Assembly (NCBI RefSeq): GCF_000210895.1
Contig: NC_015964.1
Location: 1,695,501 to 1,759,500, forward strand
DNA length: 64,000 nucleotides
Direction: 5' to 3'
From: Haemophilus parainfluenzae T3T1
Lineage (GTDB): Bacteria > Pseudomonadota > Gammaproteobacteria > Enterobacterales > Pasteurellaceae
Positions 9,483 to 18,662 of this stretch are shown piece by piece (the stretch's first letter is position 1; the number at the start of each line of letters is the position of its first letter). Under the pieces are notes generated by a model. It worked only from the letters and a program-made list of their open reading frames with translations. It did no database searches and was not told where the DNA came from. Both the position numbers and the translations under genes were made by a program.

Positions 9483-12092
9483 TTATTGCAAGGCTTTTTC
9501 AATCTTCTCAAATAAATCTTTTGAAAGATCTTCCACTGCACTTAATCGTTCTAAGGCACGTTTCATTAAGGTTTGACGTTGTGCATCAAAACGTGAGAAA
9601 CGAATTAATGGCTCTATTAAACGCGCAGCCACTTGTGGATTTGTTTCATTTAAACGAATTAAAACATCTGTTAAGAAACGATAGCCTGAGCCACTAATAT
9701 GATGGAAAGCTTTTAAGTTGTGATTTGCAAAGCTACCCACTAATGAACGTAAACGGTTTGGATTGTTGAAGTTAAAGCTTGGGTGATCCATTAATGCTTG
9801 TACAATTTCCAATACGTTTTCATCTGGGCGGGTTGCTTGTAAAGCAAACCATTTATCCATAACTAAGCCATCATGTTGCCATTTTTGTTCGAAATCCGCT
9901 AACAAGGTATCACGACAAGGTAATGCCGCTTTGGTTGCCATATTTAATGCAGCCAACGTATCTGTCATATTATTGGCATTGTTATAATGTTTTTGAACGA
10001 CATTATTACCAAGATTGGTGTAAGCCAAATAACTTAAACAAAGATTACGCATTGCTCGTAAGGCAATATCTTCTTGTGTTACTCGATAATCTTCAAGACG
10101 AATATGGGTGTAAATACGCAATAAATCTTCTTTCAAGTATTCTGCAATTTGCACCAACATAAATTCTCTTGCAGCTGCAATGCCATCTGGATCAATCGTT
10201 TTAAAGCTTTCTGCAAACTCAATGTCTTTTGGCAAGGTCAGAATTAATGTGGCTAATTCAATATCTTGTTCATAATTTTCCAATACATGCGCAAGTGCGG
10301 TCAAAACATCAGGTGAAATTTCAAAGGCTTCACCTTGTTGGAAATGCGCCACATTACGACGCAATTCTTGAGTAAACAGCATTTGTGCTGCATCCCAACG
10401 AGCAAATTGGTTATCCGCGAATTTAAGCAAACCTAATAACTGCTCTGTAGTGTAATCATAATCCAGTTTAACCGGTGCAGAGAAATCACATAATAACGCA
10501 GGAATTGGGCGACCATAAATACCATGGAACTCAAACACTTGGTCCTTTTCTGTTACATTTAATACATCGCTTAGCAATTCACCGTTATGCTGTAACATTT
10601 GTTTGGTGCCGTTGGCATCATAAAGTGCAATTTTTAATGGAATATGTAAGTTTACTTTTTCCATTTGGTCTGCTGTTGGTGGCGTAGATTGCGAAACGGT
10701 TAAACGATAAGTATGAGTTTGTTCATCATAGGCATCGCTAATCAATAATTCTGGTGTACCAGATTGGCTATACCAACGACGGAATTGTGCTAAATCAACG
10801 TCATTTGCACGTTCCATTGCAGACACAAAATCTTCACAGGTTGCGGCTTTACCATCATTTTCTGCAATATAAAGTTGCATCCCTTTTTGGAAACCTTGTT
10901 CACCTAATAAAGTGTGCAACATACGAATCACTTCAGCCCCTTTTTCATATACAGTCACGGTATAGAAGTTATTCATTTCAATGACTTTTTCAGGGCGAAT
11001 TGGGTGTGACATTGGGCTTGCATCTTCGGCAAATTGTACCGTACGTAAGAATTTCACGTTATTAATGCGATTGACTGCACGAGAACCCGTATCAGATGAA
11101 AATTCTTGATCACGGAAAACTGTTAAACCTTCTTTCAAACTTAATTGGAACCAATCACGGCAAGTCACACGGTTTCCTGTCCAGTTATGGAAATATTCAT
11201 GCGCAATCACGCTTTCAATAGCGAGATAATCATCATCAGTTGCTGTTTGTGGATTCGCCAACACAAATTTAGAGTTAAAAATATTCAACCCTTTATTTTC
11301 CATGGCCCCCATATTGAAGAAGTCCACGGCAACAATCATGTAAATATCTAAGTCGTATTCTAAATTGAAACGCTCTTCATCCCATTTCATCGCTTTTTTC
11401 AGACTTTCCATTGCCCAAGAAGCACGATCAAGATTTCCACGGTCAACATAAAGCTCTAAAGCCACTTCTCGACCACTTTTTGTCGTAAAGGTATCTTGTA
11501 ATAAATCAAAATCACCTGCTACTAAAGCGAATAAATAGCTTGGTTTCGGGAATGGGTCATTCCATTCAACCCAATGACGACCATCCTCTAATTCACCACT
11601 TGCAATGCGGTTACCATTAGAAAGCAAGTAAGGATATTTAGTTTTATCTGCGGTAATTTTGGTTGTATAGCGAGCTAATACATCAGGACGATCAAGCATA
11701 TAGGTAATTTGACGGAAACCTTCTGCTTCGCATTGAGTACAAATGCCTTCCCCTGATTGATAAAGCCCTTGTAAAGAGGTGTTTTGTGCAGGCTCTAAAT
11801 TCGTTACAATTTCAAGTTCAAAATTGGCCGCACTTTGATTGGTTAAATCTAACGTTAAACTTTCGTGGTCTTGATGATAATGTTTAAAATCTTCGCCATT
11901 AAATTTGATAGAAGCAAATTGGAAACCATGACCATCTAATCGTAGGTGTGTTGCTTCGTCATTTAAACGTTGGAAAGTTGTTTTTGCAGTGACAACGGTA
12001 TGGTTAGGATCTAATTGAAAATCAAGGAAAATATCCGTAACTGTAAAATCAGGTTGTTTGTAATCTTTTCTATATTTCGCTTTAGCTAACAT
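9483..12092 (-). CDS. pepN: Aminopeptidase N (alanyl aminopeptidase), M1 family
   Basis: A cytoplasmic zinc metallo-aminopeptidase that trims N-terminal residues in the last step of protein turnover. The 869-residue length matches bacterial PepN. The exopeptidase signature GAMENKGLN lies near residue 262. The zinc site HEYFHNW near 298 is followed 18 residues later by the third ligand Glu in LKEGLTVFRDQEF. The C-terminal Ig-like and armadillo-like helical domains are also present. It appears monocistronic, divergent from purE. Confidence 0.97.
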   Translation of the reverse strand: MLAKAKYRKDYKQPDFTVTDIFLDFQLDPNHTVVTAKTTFQRLNDEATHLRLDGHGFQFASIKFNGEDFKHYHQDHESLTLDLTNQSAANFELEIVTNLEPAQNTSLQGLYQSGEGICTQCEAEGFRQITYMLDRPDVLARYTTKITADKTKYPYLLSNGNRIASGELEDGRHWVEWNDPFPKPSYLFALVAGDFDLLQDTFTTKSGREVALELYVDRGNLDRASWAMESLKKAMKWDEERFNLEYDLDIYMIVAVDFFNMGAMENKGLNIFNSKFVLANPQTATDDDYLAIESVIAHEYFHNWTGNRVTCRDWFQLSLKEGLTVFRDQEFSSDTGSRAVNRINNVKFLRTVQFAEDASPMSHPIRPEKVIEMNNFYTVTVYEKGAEVIRMLHTLLGEQGFQKGMQLYIAENDGKAATCEDFVSAMERANDVDLAQFRRWYSQSGTPELLISDAYDEQTHTYRLTVSQSTPPTADQMEKVNLHIPLKIALYDANGTKQMLQHNGELLSDVLNVTEKDQVFEFHGIYGRPIPALLCDFSAPVKLDYDYTTEQLLGLLKFADNQFARWDAAQMLFTQELRRNVAHFQQGEAFEISPDVLTALAHVLENYEQDIELATLILTLPKDIEFAESFKTIDPDGIAAAREFMLVQIAEYLKEDLLRIYTHIRLEDYRVTQEDIALRAMRNLCLSYLAYTNLGNNVVQKHYNNANNMTDTLAALNMATKAALPCRDTLLADFEQKWQHDGLVMDKWFALQATRPDENVLEIVQALMDHPSFNFNNPNRLRSLVGSFANHNLKAFHHISGSGYRFLTDVLIRLNETNPQVAARLIEPLIRFSRFDAQRQTLMKRALERLSAVEDLSKDLFEKIEKALQ

Positions 12093-12179
12093 AATCTGCT
12101 CTATTTCTAAGAAAAAAACTCCTATTAGGATAAAATTTTATGACAAAACTTGCAATGGAATTTTCAGTCTTTACCGCAT

Positions 12180-12218
12180 AGCAAACGTTTGCTTAAAAGT
12201 GAGTAAATGTGCTATTCT
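12180..12218 (+). promoter_or_regulatory. PurR operator and purE promoter
   Basis: AGCAAACGTTTGCT at 12180-12193 is a perfect palindrome and matches the core of the PurR consensus ACGCAAACGTTTGCGT. It overlaps a -35 like TTGCTT (12189-12194), spaced 18 bases from a -10 like TATTCT (12213-12218). Binding of PurR with hypoxanthine or guanine would block the promoter. purE starts 36 bases after the -10. Confidence 0.85.
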
Positions 12219-12253
12219 ACGCATCGTTTTTTATCAGATAATTTTTTAAAAAT

Positions 12254-12748
12254 ATGTCAAATACCGCACAAATTGCTATTGTTATGGGCTCAAAAAGCGA
12301 TTGGGCAACCATGCAAGAAGCCACTCAAATTTTAGATGAACTCAATGTGGCATATCATGTTGAAGTGGTTTCCGCACATCGAACCCCCGACAAATTGTTT
12401 GAATTTGCCGAAAATGCACAAAAGAATGGTTACAAAGTGATTATTGCGGGTGCAGGTGGTGCAGCACATTTACCTGGTATGATTGCGGCCAAAACGCTTG
12501 TGCCAGTACTTGGAGTACCGGTTAAAAGCTCTATGTTAAGCGGTGTTGATAGTCTCTATTCTATCGTTCAAATGCCGAAAGGCATTCCTGTCGGTACGTT
12601 AGCGATTGGCCCTGCTGGTGCAGCGAATGCAGGATTACTCGCCGCACAAATTCTTGCTGGTTGGGATGATGAGTTATTCGCTCGCCTACAAGCATTCCGC
12701 GAAAATCAAACTAATATGGTATTGGATAATCCTGATCCACGTACATAA
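12254..12748 (+). CDS. purE: 5-(carboxyamino)imidazole ribonucleotide mutase
   Basis: PurE moves the carboxyl group of N5-CAIR to carbon, giving CAIR in purine synthesis. The 164-residue protein shows the class I hallmarks: [11 protein letters not shown] near the N-terminus, SAHRTPDK near residue 42 with the catalytic His, and the [13 protein letters not shown] loop near 72. It also has [20 protein letters not shown]. It precedes purK, its functional partner, and is controlled by a PurR box. An inverted uptake-signal hairpin lies between purE and purK and could attenuate purK expression. Confidence 0.97.
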   Translation: MSNTAQIAIVMGSKSDWATMQEATQILDELNVAYHVEVVSAHRTPDKLFEFAENAQKNGYKVIIAGAGGAAHLPGMIAAKTLVPVLGVPVKSSMLSGVDSLYSIVQMPKGIPVGTLAIGPAGAANAGLLAAQILAGWDDELFARLQAFRENQTNMVLDNPDPRT

Positions 12749-12763
12749 AACACCTTTCATTTT

Positions 12764-12793
12764 GACCGCACTTTTCAAAGTGCGGTTGTTTTT
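12764..12793 (+). terminator. Uptake-signal hairpin between purE and purK
   Basis: GACCGCACTTTT at 12764 and AAAGTGCGGT at 12777 form a tight stem followed by a T run. It looks like an intrinsic terminator inside the purEK unit, suggesting partial read-through or a separate purK promoter. Confidence 0.6.
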
Positions 12794-12818
12794 TTAGCTA
12801 GATTTGATGAGAAATTTT

Positions 12819-13907
12819 ATGCAAAGCTCTACCCTCTATCCTACCGTTTATGTGCTTGGTAATGGTCAACTCGGCAGAATGTTACGTTATGCAGGCGCCC
12901 CATTAGATATTCATGTTCAACCGCTTGAATTCAATGCGCCCGTATTTGATTTACCTAAAGATGCCATCATTACCGCAGAAATTGAACGTTGGGAAAAAAC
13001 GCCTTTAACTGAATTATTAGGTCACCATAAAAATTTCGTTAATCAGAATGTTTTTGGCTTATTGGCTGATCGTTTTACCCAAAAATCTTTACTGGATGAA
13101 CTCAATCTCTCGACCTCACCATGGTGTTTATTAAAAGATAAAACGCAATGGCCTGAAGTATTTAAAAACGTGGGTGAAAAAGTCGTGGTAAAACGTCGCA
13201 CAGGTGGTTATGACGGTCGCGGCCAATGGATTATTACTGAAACTAATCAACGTGACATTACGGACGATTTATTTGGTGAAGTTATCGCAGAACAATTCAT
13301 TCCTTTTGATTATGAAGTCTCTATTGTAGGCGCAAGATTTAAAAACGGTGAAAAACGTTTCTATCCTGTGACACACAACCTACAGCAAAATGGCATTTTA
13401 CGTTACAGTGTGACAGATATTTCATTCCCTCAACAACAAAGCCAACAACTTCAGGCTGAATCTATGCTAGGAAAAATCATGGACAAGCTTGAATATGTGG
13501 GTGTAATGGCGATGGAATGCTTTGTGGTGGGAGAGAAATTATTGATTAATGAGCTTGCTCCTCGTGTGCATAACAGTGGCCATTGGACACAACTAGGTTG
13601 CGCTATTAGTCAATTTGAATTGCATCTACGAGCCTTATTAGATTTACCTACACCGTCATTACAACCTATTGCGCCAAGTGTTATGGTCAATTTGATTGGT
13701 ACAGAACATAATCCACAATGGTTGAACACGCCGTTCTCTCAGTTACATTGGTATGGTAAAGAAGTTCGTCCAGGTAGAAAATTAGGTCATATCAATATTA
13801 CGCATCCTGATAAAACAATCATTATCCAACAGCTTGAAAAACTTCGTCACGAACTCCCTGAAGACTATCAATCTGGTTTAAATTGGGCGATTGAGAAATT
13901 AAAATAA
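12819..13907 (+). CDS. purK: 5-(carboxyamino)imidazole ribonucleotide synthase
   Basis: PurK is an ATP-grasp enzyme that makes N5-CAIR from AIR, bicarbonate and ATP, the substrate of PurE. Visible features are the N-terminal VYVLGNGQLGRMLRYAG, the ATP-grasp segment VVKRRTGGYDGRGQW, and the metal/phosphate site NELAPRVHNSGHWT. The start chosen is the ATG of MQSSTLYPT (362 residues), preceded by a weak GAGAA. An ATG four codons upstream at 12807 is also possible. The gene follows purE after a hairpin. Confidence 0.95.
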   Translation: MQSSTLYPTVYVLGNGQLGRMLRYAGAPLDIHVQPLEFNAPVFDLPKDAIITAEIERWEKTPLTELLGHHKNFVNQNVFGLLADRFTQKSLLDELNLSTSPWCLLKDKTQWPEVFKNVGEKVVVKRRTGGYDGRGQWIITETNQRDITDDLFGEVIAEQFIPFDYEVSIVGARFKNGEKRFYPVTHNLQQNGILRYSVTDISFPQQQSQQLQAESMLGKIMDKLEYVGVMAMECFVVGEKLLINELAPRVHNSGHWTQLGCAISQFELHLRALLDLPTPSLQPIAPSVMVNLIGTEHNPQWLNTPFSQLHWYGKEVRPGRKLGHINITHPDKTIIIQQLEKLRHELPEDYQSGLNWAIEKLK

Positions 13908-13918
13908 TCGAAAAAATA

Positions 13919-13967
13919 ACCGCACTTTTTGATGAATATCTAAAAACATCAAAGTGCGGTTGATTTT
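13919..13967 (+). terminator. Uptake-signal hairpin after purK
   Basis: ACCGCACTTT at 13919 pairs with AAAGTGCGGT at 13951; inner bases GATG...CATC extend the stem. A T-rich stretch follows. Probable purK terminator. Confidence 0.65.
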
Positions 13968-14045
13968 TATTAGGTTCTTCTTGATAAAATCCATCGACTG
14001 AAGTATAAAATTACTCATCTCACAACACATACATAAGGAAAAGCT

Positions 14046-15236
14046 ATGTTTGAACATATCAAAGCGGCTCCGGCCGATCCTATCTTAGGCTTAGGCGAAG
14101 CATTCAAATCTGAAACACGTGAAAATAAAATCAATTTAGGCATTGGCGTTTATAAAGATGCACAAGGTACAACGCCAATTATGCGTGCGGTAAAAGAAGC
14201 CGAAAAACGCTTATTTGATAACGAAAAAACGAAAAACTATCTGACTATCGATGGTATTGCCGATTATAACGAACGTACAAAAGAACTCCTTTTCGGTAAA
14301 GATTCAGAAGTCATTAAAGCAAACCGTGCAAGAACTGCGCAAAGTTTAGGTGGCACAGGTGCATTACGCATTGCGGCAGAATTCATCAAACGCCAAACCA
14401 AAGCTCAAAATGTGTGGATTAGTACGCCAACATGGCCAAACCACAATGCAATTTTCAATGCGGTGGGCATGACAATTCGTGAATATCGTTATTATGATGC
14501 TGAACGCAAAGCCCTTGACTGGGAACATTTACTTGAAGATTTAAGCCAAGCAAGCGAAGGTGATGTCGTGCTTTTACACGGATGCTGCCACAATCCAACC
14601 GGTATTGACCCAACCCCTGAACAATGGCAAGAATTAGCTGCGCTTTCAGCAAAAAACGGTTGGTTACCACTCTTTGACTTTGCTTATCAAGGTTTAGCCA
14701 ATGGCTTAGACCAAGATGCTTACGGTTTACGTGCTTTTGCGGCAAATCATAAAGAATTATTAGTGGCAAGTTCATTCTCTAAAAACTTTGGTTTATACAA
14801 TGAGCGTGTCGGTGCCTTTACCCTTGTGGCAGAAAATGCAGAAATTGCTTCAACTGCATTAACACAGGTGAAATCAATTATTCGTACCCTCTACTCTAAT
14901 CCAGCATCTCACGGTGGGGCGACCGTAGCAACAGTATTAAATGATGCACAACTTCGCCAAGAATGGGAAAATGAATTGACTGAAATGCGTGAACGTATCA
15001 AAAAAATGCGTCATTTATTCGTTCAGTTATTAAAAGAATATGGTGCAGAACAAGATTTCAGCTTTATCATGGAACAAAATGGTATGTTCTCTTTCAGCGG
15101 TTTATCGCCTGAACAAGTTGATCGCTTAAAAGAAGAATTTGCGATTTACGCTGTTCGTTCTGGTCGTATCAATGTGGCTGGTATCACTGAGGACAATATT
15201 CGTTATTTATGTGAAAGCATTGTAAAAGTGCTTTAA
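14046..15236 (+). CDS. aspC: Aspartate (aromatic amino acid) aminotransferase, class I PLP enzyme
   Basis: Transfers the amino group between aspartate or glutamate and 2-oxo acids, feeding amino acid synthesis. The 396-residue protein is a family I-alpha aminotransferase. Visible features are SLGGTGALR near residue 102 (PLP phosphate binding), [12 protein letters not shown] with the conserved Asn near 180, and the PLP lysine in [16 protein letters not shown] near 245. The substrate-carboxylate Arg lies in the C-terminal [10 protein letters not shown] segment. AspC and TyrB are hard to separate by eye. AAGGA precedes the ATG. Confidence 0.93.
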   Translation: MFEHIKAAPADPILGLGEAFKSETRENKINLGIGVYKDAQGTTPIMRAVKEAEKRLFDNEKTKNYLTIDGIADYNERTKELLFGKDSEVIKANRARTAQSLGGTGALRIAAEFIKRQTKAQNVWISTPTWPNHNAIFNAVGMTIREYRYYDAERKALDWEHLLEDLSQASEGDVVLLHGCCHNPTGIDPTPEQWQELAALSAKNGWLPLFDFAYQGLANGLDQDAYGLRAFAANHKELLVASSFSKNFGLYNERVGAFTLVAENAEIASTALTQVKSIIRTLYSNPASHGGATVATVLNDAQLRQEWENELTEMRERIKKMRHLFVQLLKEYGAEQDFSFIMEQNGMFSFSGLSPEQVDRLKEEFAIYAVRSGRINVAGITEDNIRYLCESIVKVL

Positions 15237-15248
15237 TCAATAAAAACA

Positions 15249-15281
15249 AAAAGTGCGGTTAAATTTGACCGCACTTTTTTT
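15249..15281 (+). terminator. Uptake-signal hairpin after aspC
   Basis: AAAAAGTGCGGT and ACCGCACTTTTTTT form an inverted pair with inner bases TAAATTTGA and a strong T run, 13 bases after the aspC stop. Confidence 0.75.
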
Positions 15282-15298
15282 CATCTCAATATAATAAA

Positions 15299-15327
15299 AA
15301 AAGGCAGATTTTACTCTGCCTTTTTAT
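15299..15327 (-). terminator. Terminator of the adhesin gene
   Basis: AAGGCAGA and TCTGCCTT form a stem with loop TTTTAC. On the minus strand the T run follows. It sits just beyond the adhesin stop codon. Confidence 0.75.
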
Positions 15328-15334
15328 CAAATAA

Positions 15335-17920
15335 TTACCATTGGTAACCGATGCTTCCGCCCCAGTTTACATCACTGCGGGAATTGATACTTGCACCAAC
15401 TTTAATCGAAATTTTGTTGTTATCAGAATTTCGGCCATAACCAACTGCGATTGCATTTTCATTGCGATAACCACCAACACCAACAGAAACTAAGCTTTTA
15501 CCCGCTTCATTTGGACGTTGTAAGAAAGAAATCGCTGTCGCACCTGCAATACCTGCTCGTAATTTACGATCAACGTGATCAATTTTGTTGTCTAAACGAT
15601 TGATGTTGTTATTAATGTTTTTCACTGCATTATCAACATAGCGTTTATTTACTGCATCAGTTGGGTCTTTCGGATCAGCCACATTTACAATACGATTATT
15701 GTGCATATCTAATCCACCATGTGCATGGATAGTACCACCAACGTTAACGTCACCTGTTGTAGTTACATTTTTGAATGTCGGTGTATCAGACACAGCAACG
15801 CTTAACACTTTTCCTTTTTTGTGAGTTAATTTAATATTTTTACCCGCATCAAGTGTTAACTTATCCATTTTTGTTGCAGTAGATTGAACCGTTTCTTCTG
15901 TCACTTCATTTACAACAGTACCTTCAGATGCACTTGCAGTCACGTTAAATCCACGACCACCTGCATTTTTGATTTCATCTTTGGTTTTTTGTGAAAGATC
16001 TACTTTGTAATTGGTTACTGTGGTAACAGAAATACCATTTTTAACTTCTGTTTTTTCACCAACTGTTACTGTAACAGCATCAGAAGCTGCTTCAACAGAA
16101 GCTGAAGTGTCTTTTGCATTAACGGTGTAAATCGTTTGATTATTCGCACCAGTTTCAGAAGTCACCTCTACATTTGTTCCTGCTTTTACTTCTGTTTTAG
16201 CTGCCGCTGCGGCTTTAGTAATATTGGTATTAAGCTCGTTCTTCGCTGCATATAATTGGCTACCATTCACAGCTTCTTTACTATCTGCTGAAATTGTACC
16301 ATTTGATACATTCGTGATTTTTTTATCACCTGCATTAATACCATCTTGATTAATTGTAACAGGCCCCACGGTGACATTTTTAGCTGTAACATTATTAACA
16401 GTAATATCATCTTTTAAATTCACTGTGATATTAGCTGCATTATCACCATCTTCAACAACCACTTTGGTATTCTTACCATCCACAAAATTCACTTTGCCAT
16501 GGGTATTAATACGTGATGTTTCTTTACCATTATTTTTAATGTTAAAGCCCGCATTGTAATAAGCTTGATATAACTGGCTACCATTTACTGCGTCATTCGA
16601 AGTAGCGGTAATTCGACCTGCTCCTACATTTTGGATTTGGCGAACAAGTTTTCCATCACCGACAGATACTGCACCTTTTTGAGTTGAAAAAGTACCATTG
16701 TAATTAACTGTTGTACCTGTCGCCTTATCATCAAAAGAAGATAAAGCTTTTGCTGTCTGATCAAAATCATTAGCTGCACTGCTTGAATAAGAACCTAATG
16801 TCACAGAGTTTTCATGCGTACCTTTTGCTTGAGTACCAATCACAACAGCACTAACTGCAGAGGCATTACTCGCTTGACCAAGAGCAATAGCATTAACTGC
16901 AGAGGCATTACTCGCTTGACCAATAGCAACAGCATTCATCTTAGAAGCTTTACTTGTTTGTCCGATAGCAAGTGCATTAGTTGCTGAAGCATCGGATTTA
17001 GCTCCTAGAGCTAATGCAGCACCTCCACTTGCATTTGCACCATTACCTAAGGCAGAAGCTTCAACAGCACTCGCTTTCGCATCGTTACCAACAGCGGTCG
17101 AAACGATTGCACTTGCATTAGCTAAGGTACCTAAAGCCGTCGCACTTTGAGCACCTGCATAAGAACGACCTCCTAATGCTGTTGATCCTCGCCCCTCGGT
17201 TACTGCTTGAGAACCAACTGCAATAGAATTATCTGCTCTAGCAGATGCTCCAACGCCTAATGCAGTCGCACCCCATGCAGAAGCAGATGCACTATCCCCA
17301 AAAGCTGATGCACTTTTTGCAAGAGCTTTTGAGTTTCTACCAACAGCGGTTGCTAGAGCGCCTGTTGCATTTGCTGTTGCACCAAAGGCTGAAGCCCCTT
17401 CACCATCAGCATAAGATGCCACCCCTACTGCAGTTTGGCTATTTCCACCTGCTTTCTCATTAGAGGTTTTTGCCATTAAACCGATAGCAACCGAGTTTGA
17501 ACCTGTGCCACTTGATGCGCGATCACCAAGAGTAACACCATATCCTGATTGACTTGTTGCATTATTTCCTAATGTTATTGACCAACGTGCTTTGTTTGTC
17601 ACGTTATTACCAATTACTATGCTCTCTGTTGCTTCTGATTTTGCTTTTTTGCCTAAAACGACAGAATCACCTGTGGTACCAACTCCGGCAACTGCACTAA
17701 CATCAGTACCACCAACAATATTTCCGTCATTATTTAATACCACATTGGTTTCAGCCATTGCACTTGTGCTTACACCCGCTAAAACTGCAGCACCAATAAT
17801 TACATTTAATGCTTTACGTTTGTCAGTTTGAGATGATTTACCCACAGATTTACTTAGTTCTGAAACAGCAATCCAACATTGATTTACTTTATTCCAAATA
17901 ATTTTAAAAACATGATTCAT
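15335..17920 (-). CDS. Trimeric autotransporter adhesin, YadA/Hia family
   Basis: An 861-residue surface protein. It begins with an extended signal peptide (ESPR motif, NHVFKIIWNKVNQCWIAVSE) and a Sec core ending ASTSAMA-like at about residue 56. Residues of roughly 85-380 are a left-handed beta-roll head built of about 14-residue repeats of the type SNASAVNAIALGQA. Two neck motifs AVNGSQLY follow, then a stalk with coiled-coil, and a C-terminal YadA anchor ending GGSIGYQW with the terminal aromatic residue. Each chain gives four strands of the 12-strand outer-membrane barrel. The role is likely adhesion to host cells or matrix, or autoaggregation; the receptor is unknown. It sits alone between aspC and moaE, with repeats upstream. 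Confidence 0.93.
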   Translation of the reverse strand: MNHVFKIIWNKVNQCWIAVSELSKSVGKSSQTDKRKALNVIIGAAVLAGVSTSAMAETNVVLNNDGNIVGGTDVSAVAGVGTTGDSVVLGKKAKSEATESIVIGNNVTNKARWSITLGNNATSQSGYGVTLGDRASSGTGSNSVAIGLMAKTSNEKAGGNSQTAVGVASYADGEGASAFGATANATGALATAVGRNSKALAKSASAFGDSASASAWGATALGVGASARADNSIAVGSQAVTEGRGSTALGGRSYAGAQSATALGTLANASAIVSTAVGNDAKASAVEASALGNGANASGGAALALGAKSDASATNALAIGQTSKASKMNAVAIGQASNASAVNAIALGQASNASAVSAVVIGTQAKGTHENSVTLGSYSSSAANDFDQTAKALSSFDDKATGTTVNYNGTFSTQKGAVSVGDGKLVRQIQNVGAGRITATSNDAVNGSQLYQAYYNAGFNIKNNGKETSRINTHGKVNFVDGKNTKVVVEDGDNAANITVNLKDDITVNNVTAKNVTVGPVTINQDGINAGDKKITNVSNGTISADSKEAVNGSQLYAAKNELNTNITKAAAAAKTEVKAGTNVEVTSETGANNQTIYTVNAKDTSASVEAASDAVTVTVGEKTEVKNGISVTTVTNYKVDLSQKTKDEIKNAGGRGFNVTASASEGTVVNEVTEETVQSTATKMDKLTLDAGKNIKLTHKKGKVLSVAVSDTPTFKNVTTTGDVNVGGTIHAHGGLDMHNNRIVNVADPKDPTDAVNKRYVDNAVKNINNNINRLDNKIDHVDRKLRAGIAGATAISFLQRPNEAGKSLVSVGVGGYRNENAIAVGYGRNSDNNKISIKVGASINSRSDVNWGGSIGYQW
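16850..16933 (-). repeat. Tandem 42-bp in-frame repeat in the adhesin head
   Basis: A 29-base stretch is identical at 16852-16880 and 16894-16922, spaced exactly 42 bases. It encodes two 14-residue units beginning QASNASAV. The near-identity shows a recent duplication of one beta-roll turn, and the in-frame size lets the head lengthen or shorten by recombination. Confidence 0.85.
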
Positions 17921-18077
17921 ATTAAAGTTTCCTATAATCTAAAAATAACTAGTCAAGACAAACAACATCTTGATTACGAATAAGTATAATAGGAAACTCA
18001 GCAATTAACAGATAATTTACAAGATTTTACAAAAGCTTACAAAGAATAGTTTTTTATGGAGAAGTTAAATGTAATGT

Positions 18078-18121
18078 AAAGATAAATTAAAGATAAATTA
18101 AAGATAAATTAAAGATAAATT
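18078..18121. repeat. Four perfect 11-bp tandem repeats upstream of the adhesin gene
   Basis: The unit AAAGATAAATT occurs four times in succession without change. The block ends 158 bases upstream of the adhesin start. The likely adhesin promoter (minus-strand TATTATAC near 17985) lies between the repeats and the gene. Copy-number change here would shift upstream DNA by about one helical turn per unit. The rest of 17921-18209 is AT-rich and holds no gene. Confidence 0.9.
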
Positions 18122-18173
18122 AATAACTTAAAACATATGTATAATTATATACTTATTCTGCTGATAAAAGTAA

Positions 18174-18203
18174 AAAAGGCCATAAAAATGACCATTTTTT
18201 TAT
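18174..18203 (-). terminator. Probable terminator of the moa operon
   Basis: GGCCAT and ATGACC flank an A4 loop. Runs of A and T extend the stem on both sides, a few bases after the moaE stop. Confidence 0.55.
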
Positions 18204-18209
18204 ATTGAA

Positions 18210-18662
18210 TTACCACTTCTCTAACGCTTCTTTATCGCTTTCTCTTGCTTCAATCCAGCGTTCACCTTGATTGGTTTGTTCTTTTTTCCAGAACGGCGCT
18301 TTGGATTTTAAGAAGTCCATAATAAATTCATTAGCGTGATAAGCATCACCTCGGTGAGCGGAACTGATGCCGACTAAAACAATTTCATCGCCAGTATGTA
18401 AAAGCCCCACACGATGAATCACCGACACTCGTTGGATATCCCAACGGGCTTTCGCCTGTTCTACAATTTCACGTAAGGCTTTTTCTGTCATGGCGGGATA
18501 ATGTTCTAAGTATAAGCTGGATACCTCATCGCCTAAATTAAGATCGCGTACTTTGCCCACAAAAATAACCGTTGCACCAACTGAATGTTGCTCAGAAAGC
18601 CATTGATAAACGGCATTTTGATCAAAAGGCTGTTCTTGTACCGCAATTTGAATATCGCTCAT
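18210..18662 (-). CDS. moaE: Molybdopterin synthase, large catalytic subunit
   Basis: MoaE, with MoaD, inserts the dithiolene sulfurs into cyclic pyranopterin monophosphate to make molybdopterin. The 150-residue protein has GATVIFVGKVRDLNLGDEV near residue 29, YLEHYPAMTEKALREI, the RVSVIHRVGLLHTGDEIV core near 98, and SSAHRGDAYHANEFIMDFLK. It also has KSKAPFWKKE, including the conserved lysine thought to be catalytic. It is the last gene of moaACDE, and its start codon directly follows the moaD stop. Confidence 0.97.
   Translation of the reverse strand: MSDIQIAVQEQPFDQNAVYQWLSEQHSVGATVIFVGKVRDLNLGDEVSSLYLEHYPAMTEKALREIVEQAKARWDIQRVSVIHRVGLLHTGDEIVLVGISSAHRGDAYHANEFIMDFLKSKAPFWKKEQTNQGERWIEARESDKEALEKW

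Noticed and set aside
14455-14775. 106-residue minus-strand open frame in aspC
   Set aside because: It overlaps the catalytic core of aspC and has no start signals.
16371-17831. Plus-strand open frames opposite the adhesin gene
   Set aside because: They are products of the repetitive beta-roll codons of the adhesin read in reverse.
15335-17920. Possible phage or island origin of the adhesin
   Set aside because: No integrase, transposase, flanking direct repeats or tRNA are present; base composition looks like the surroundings.
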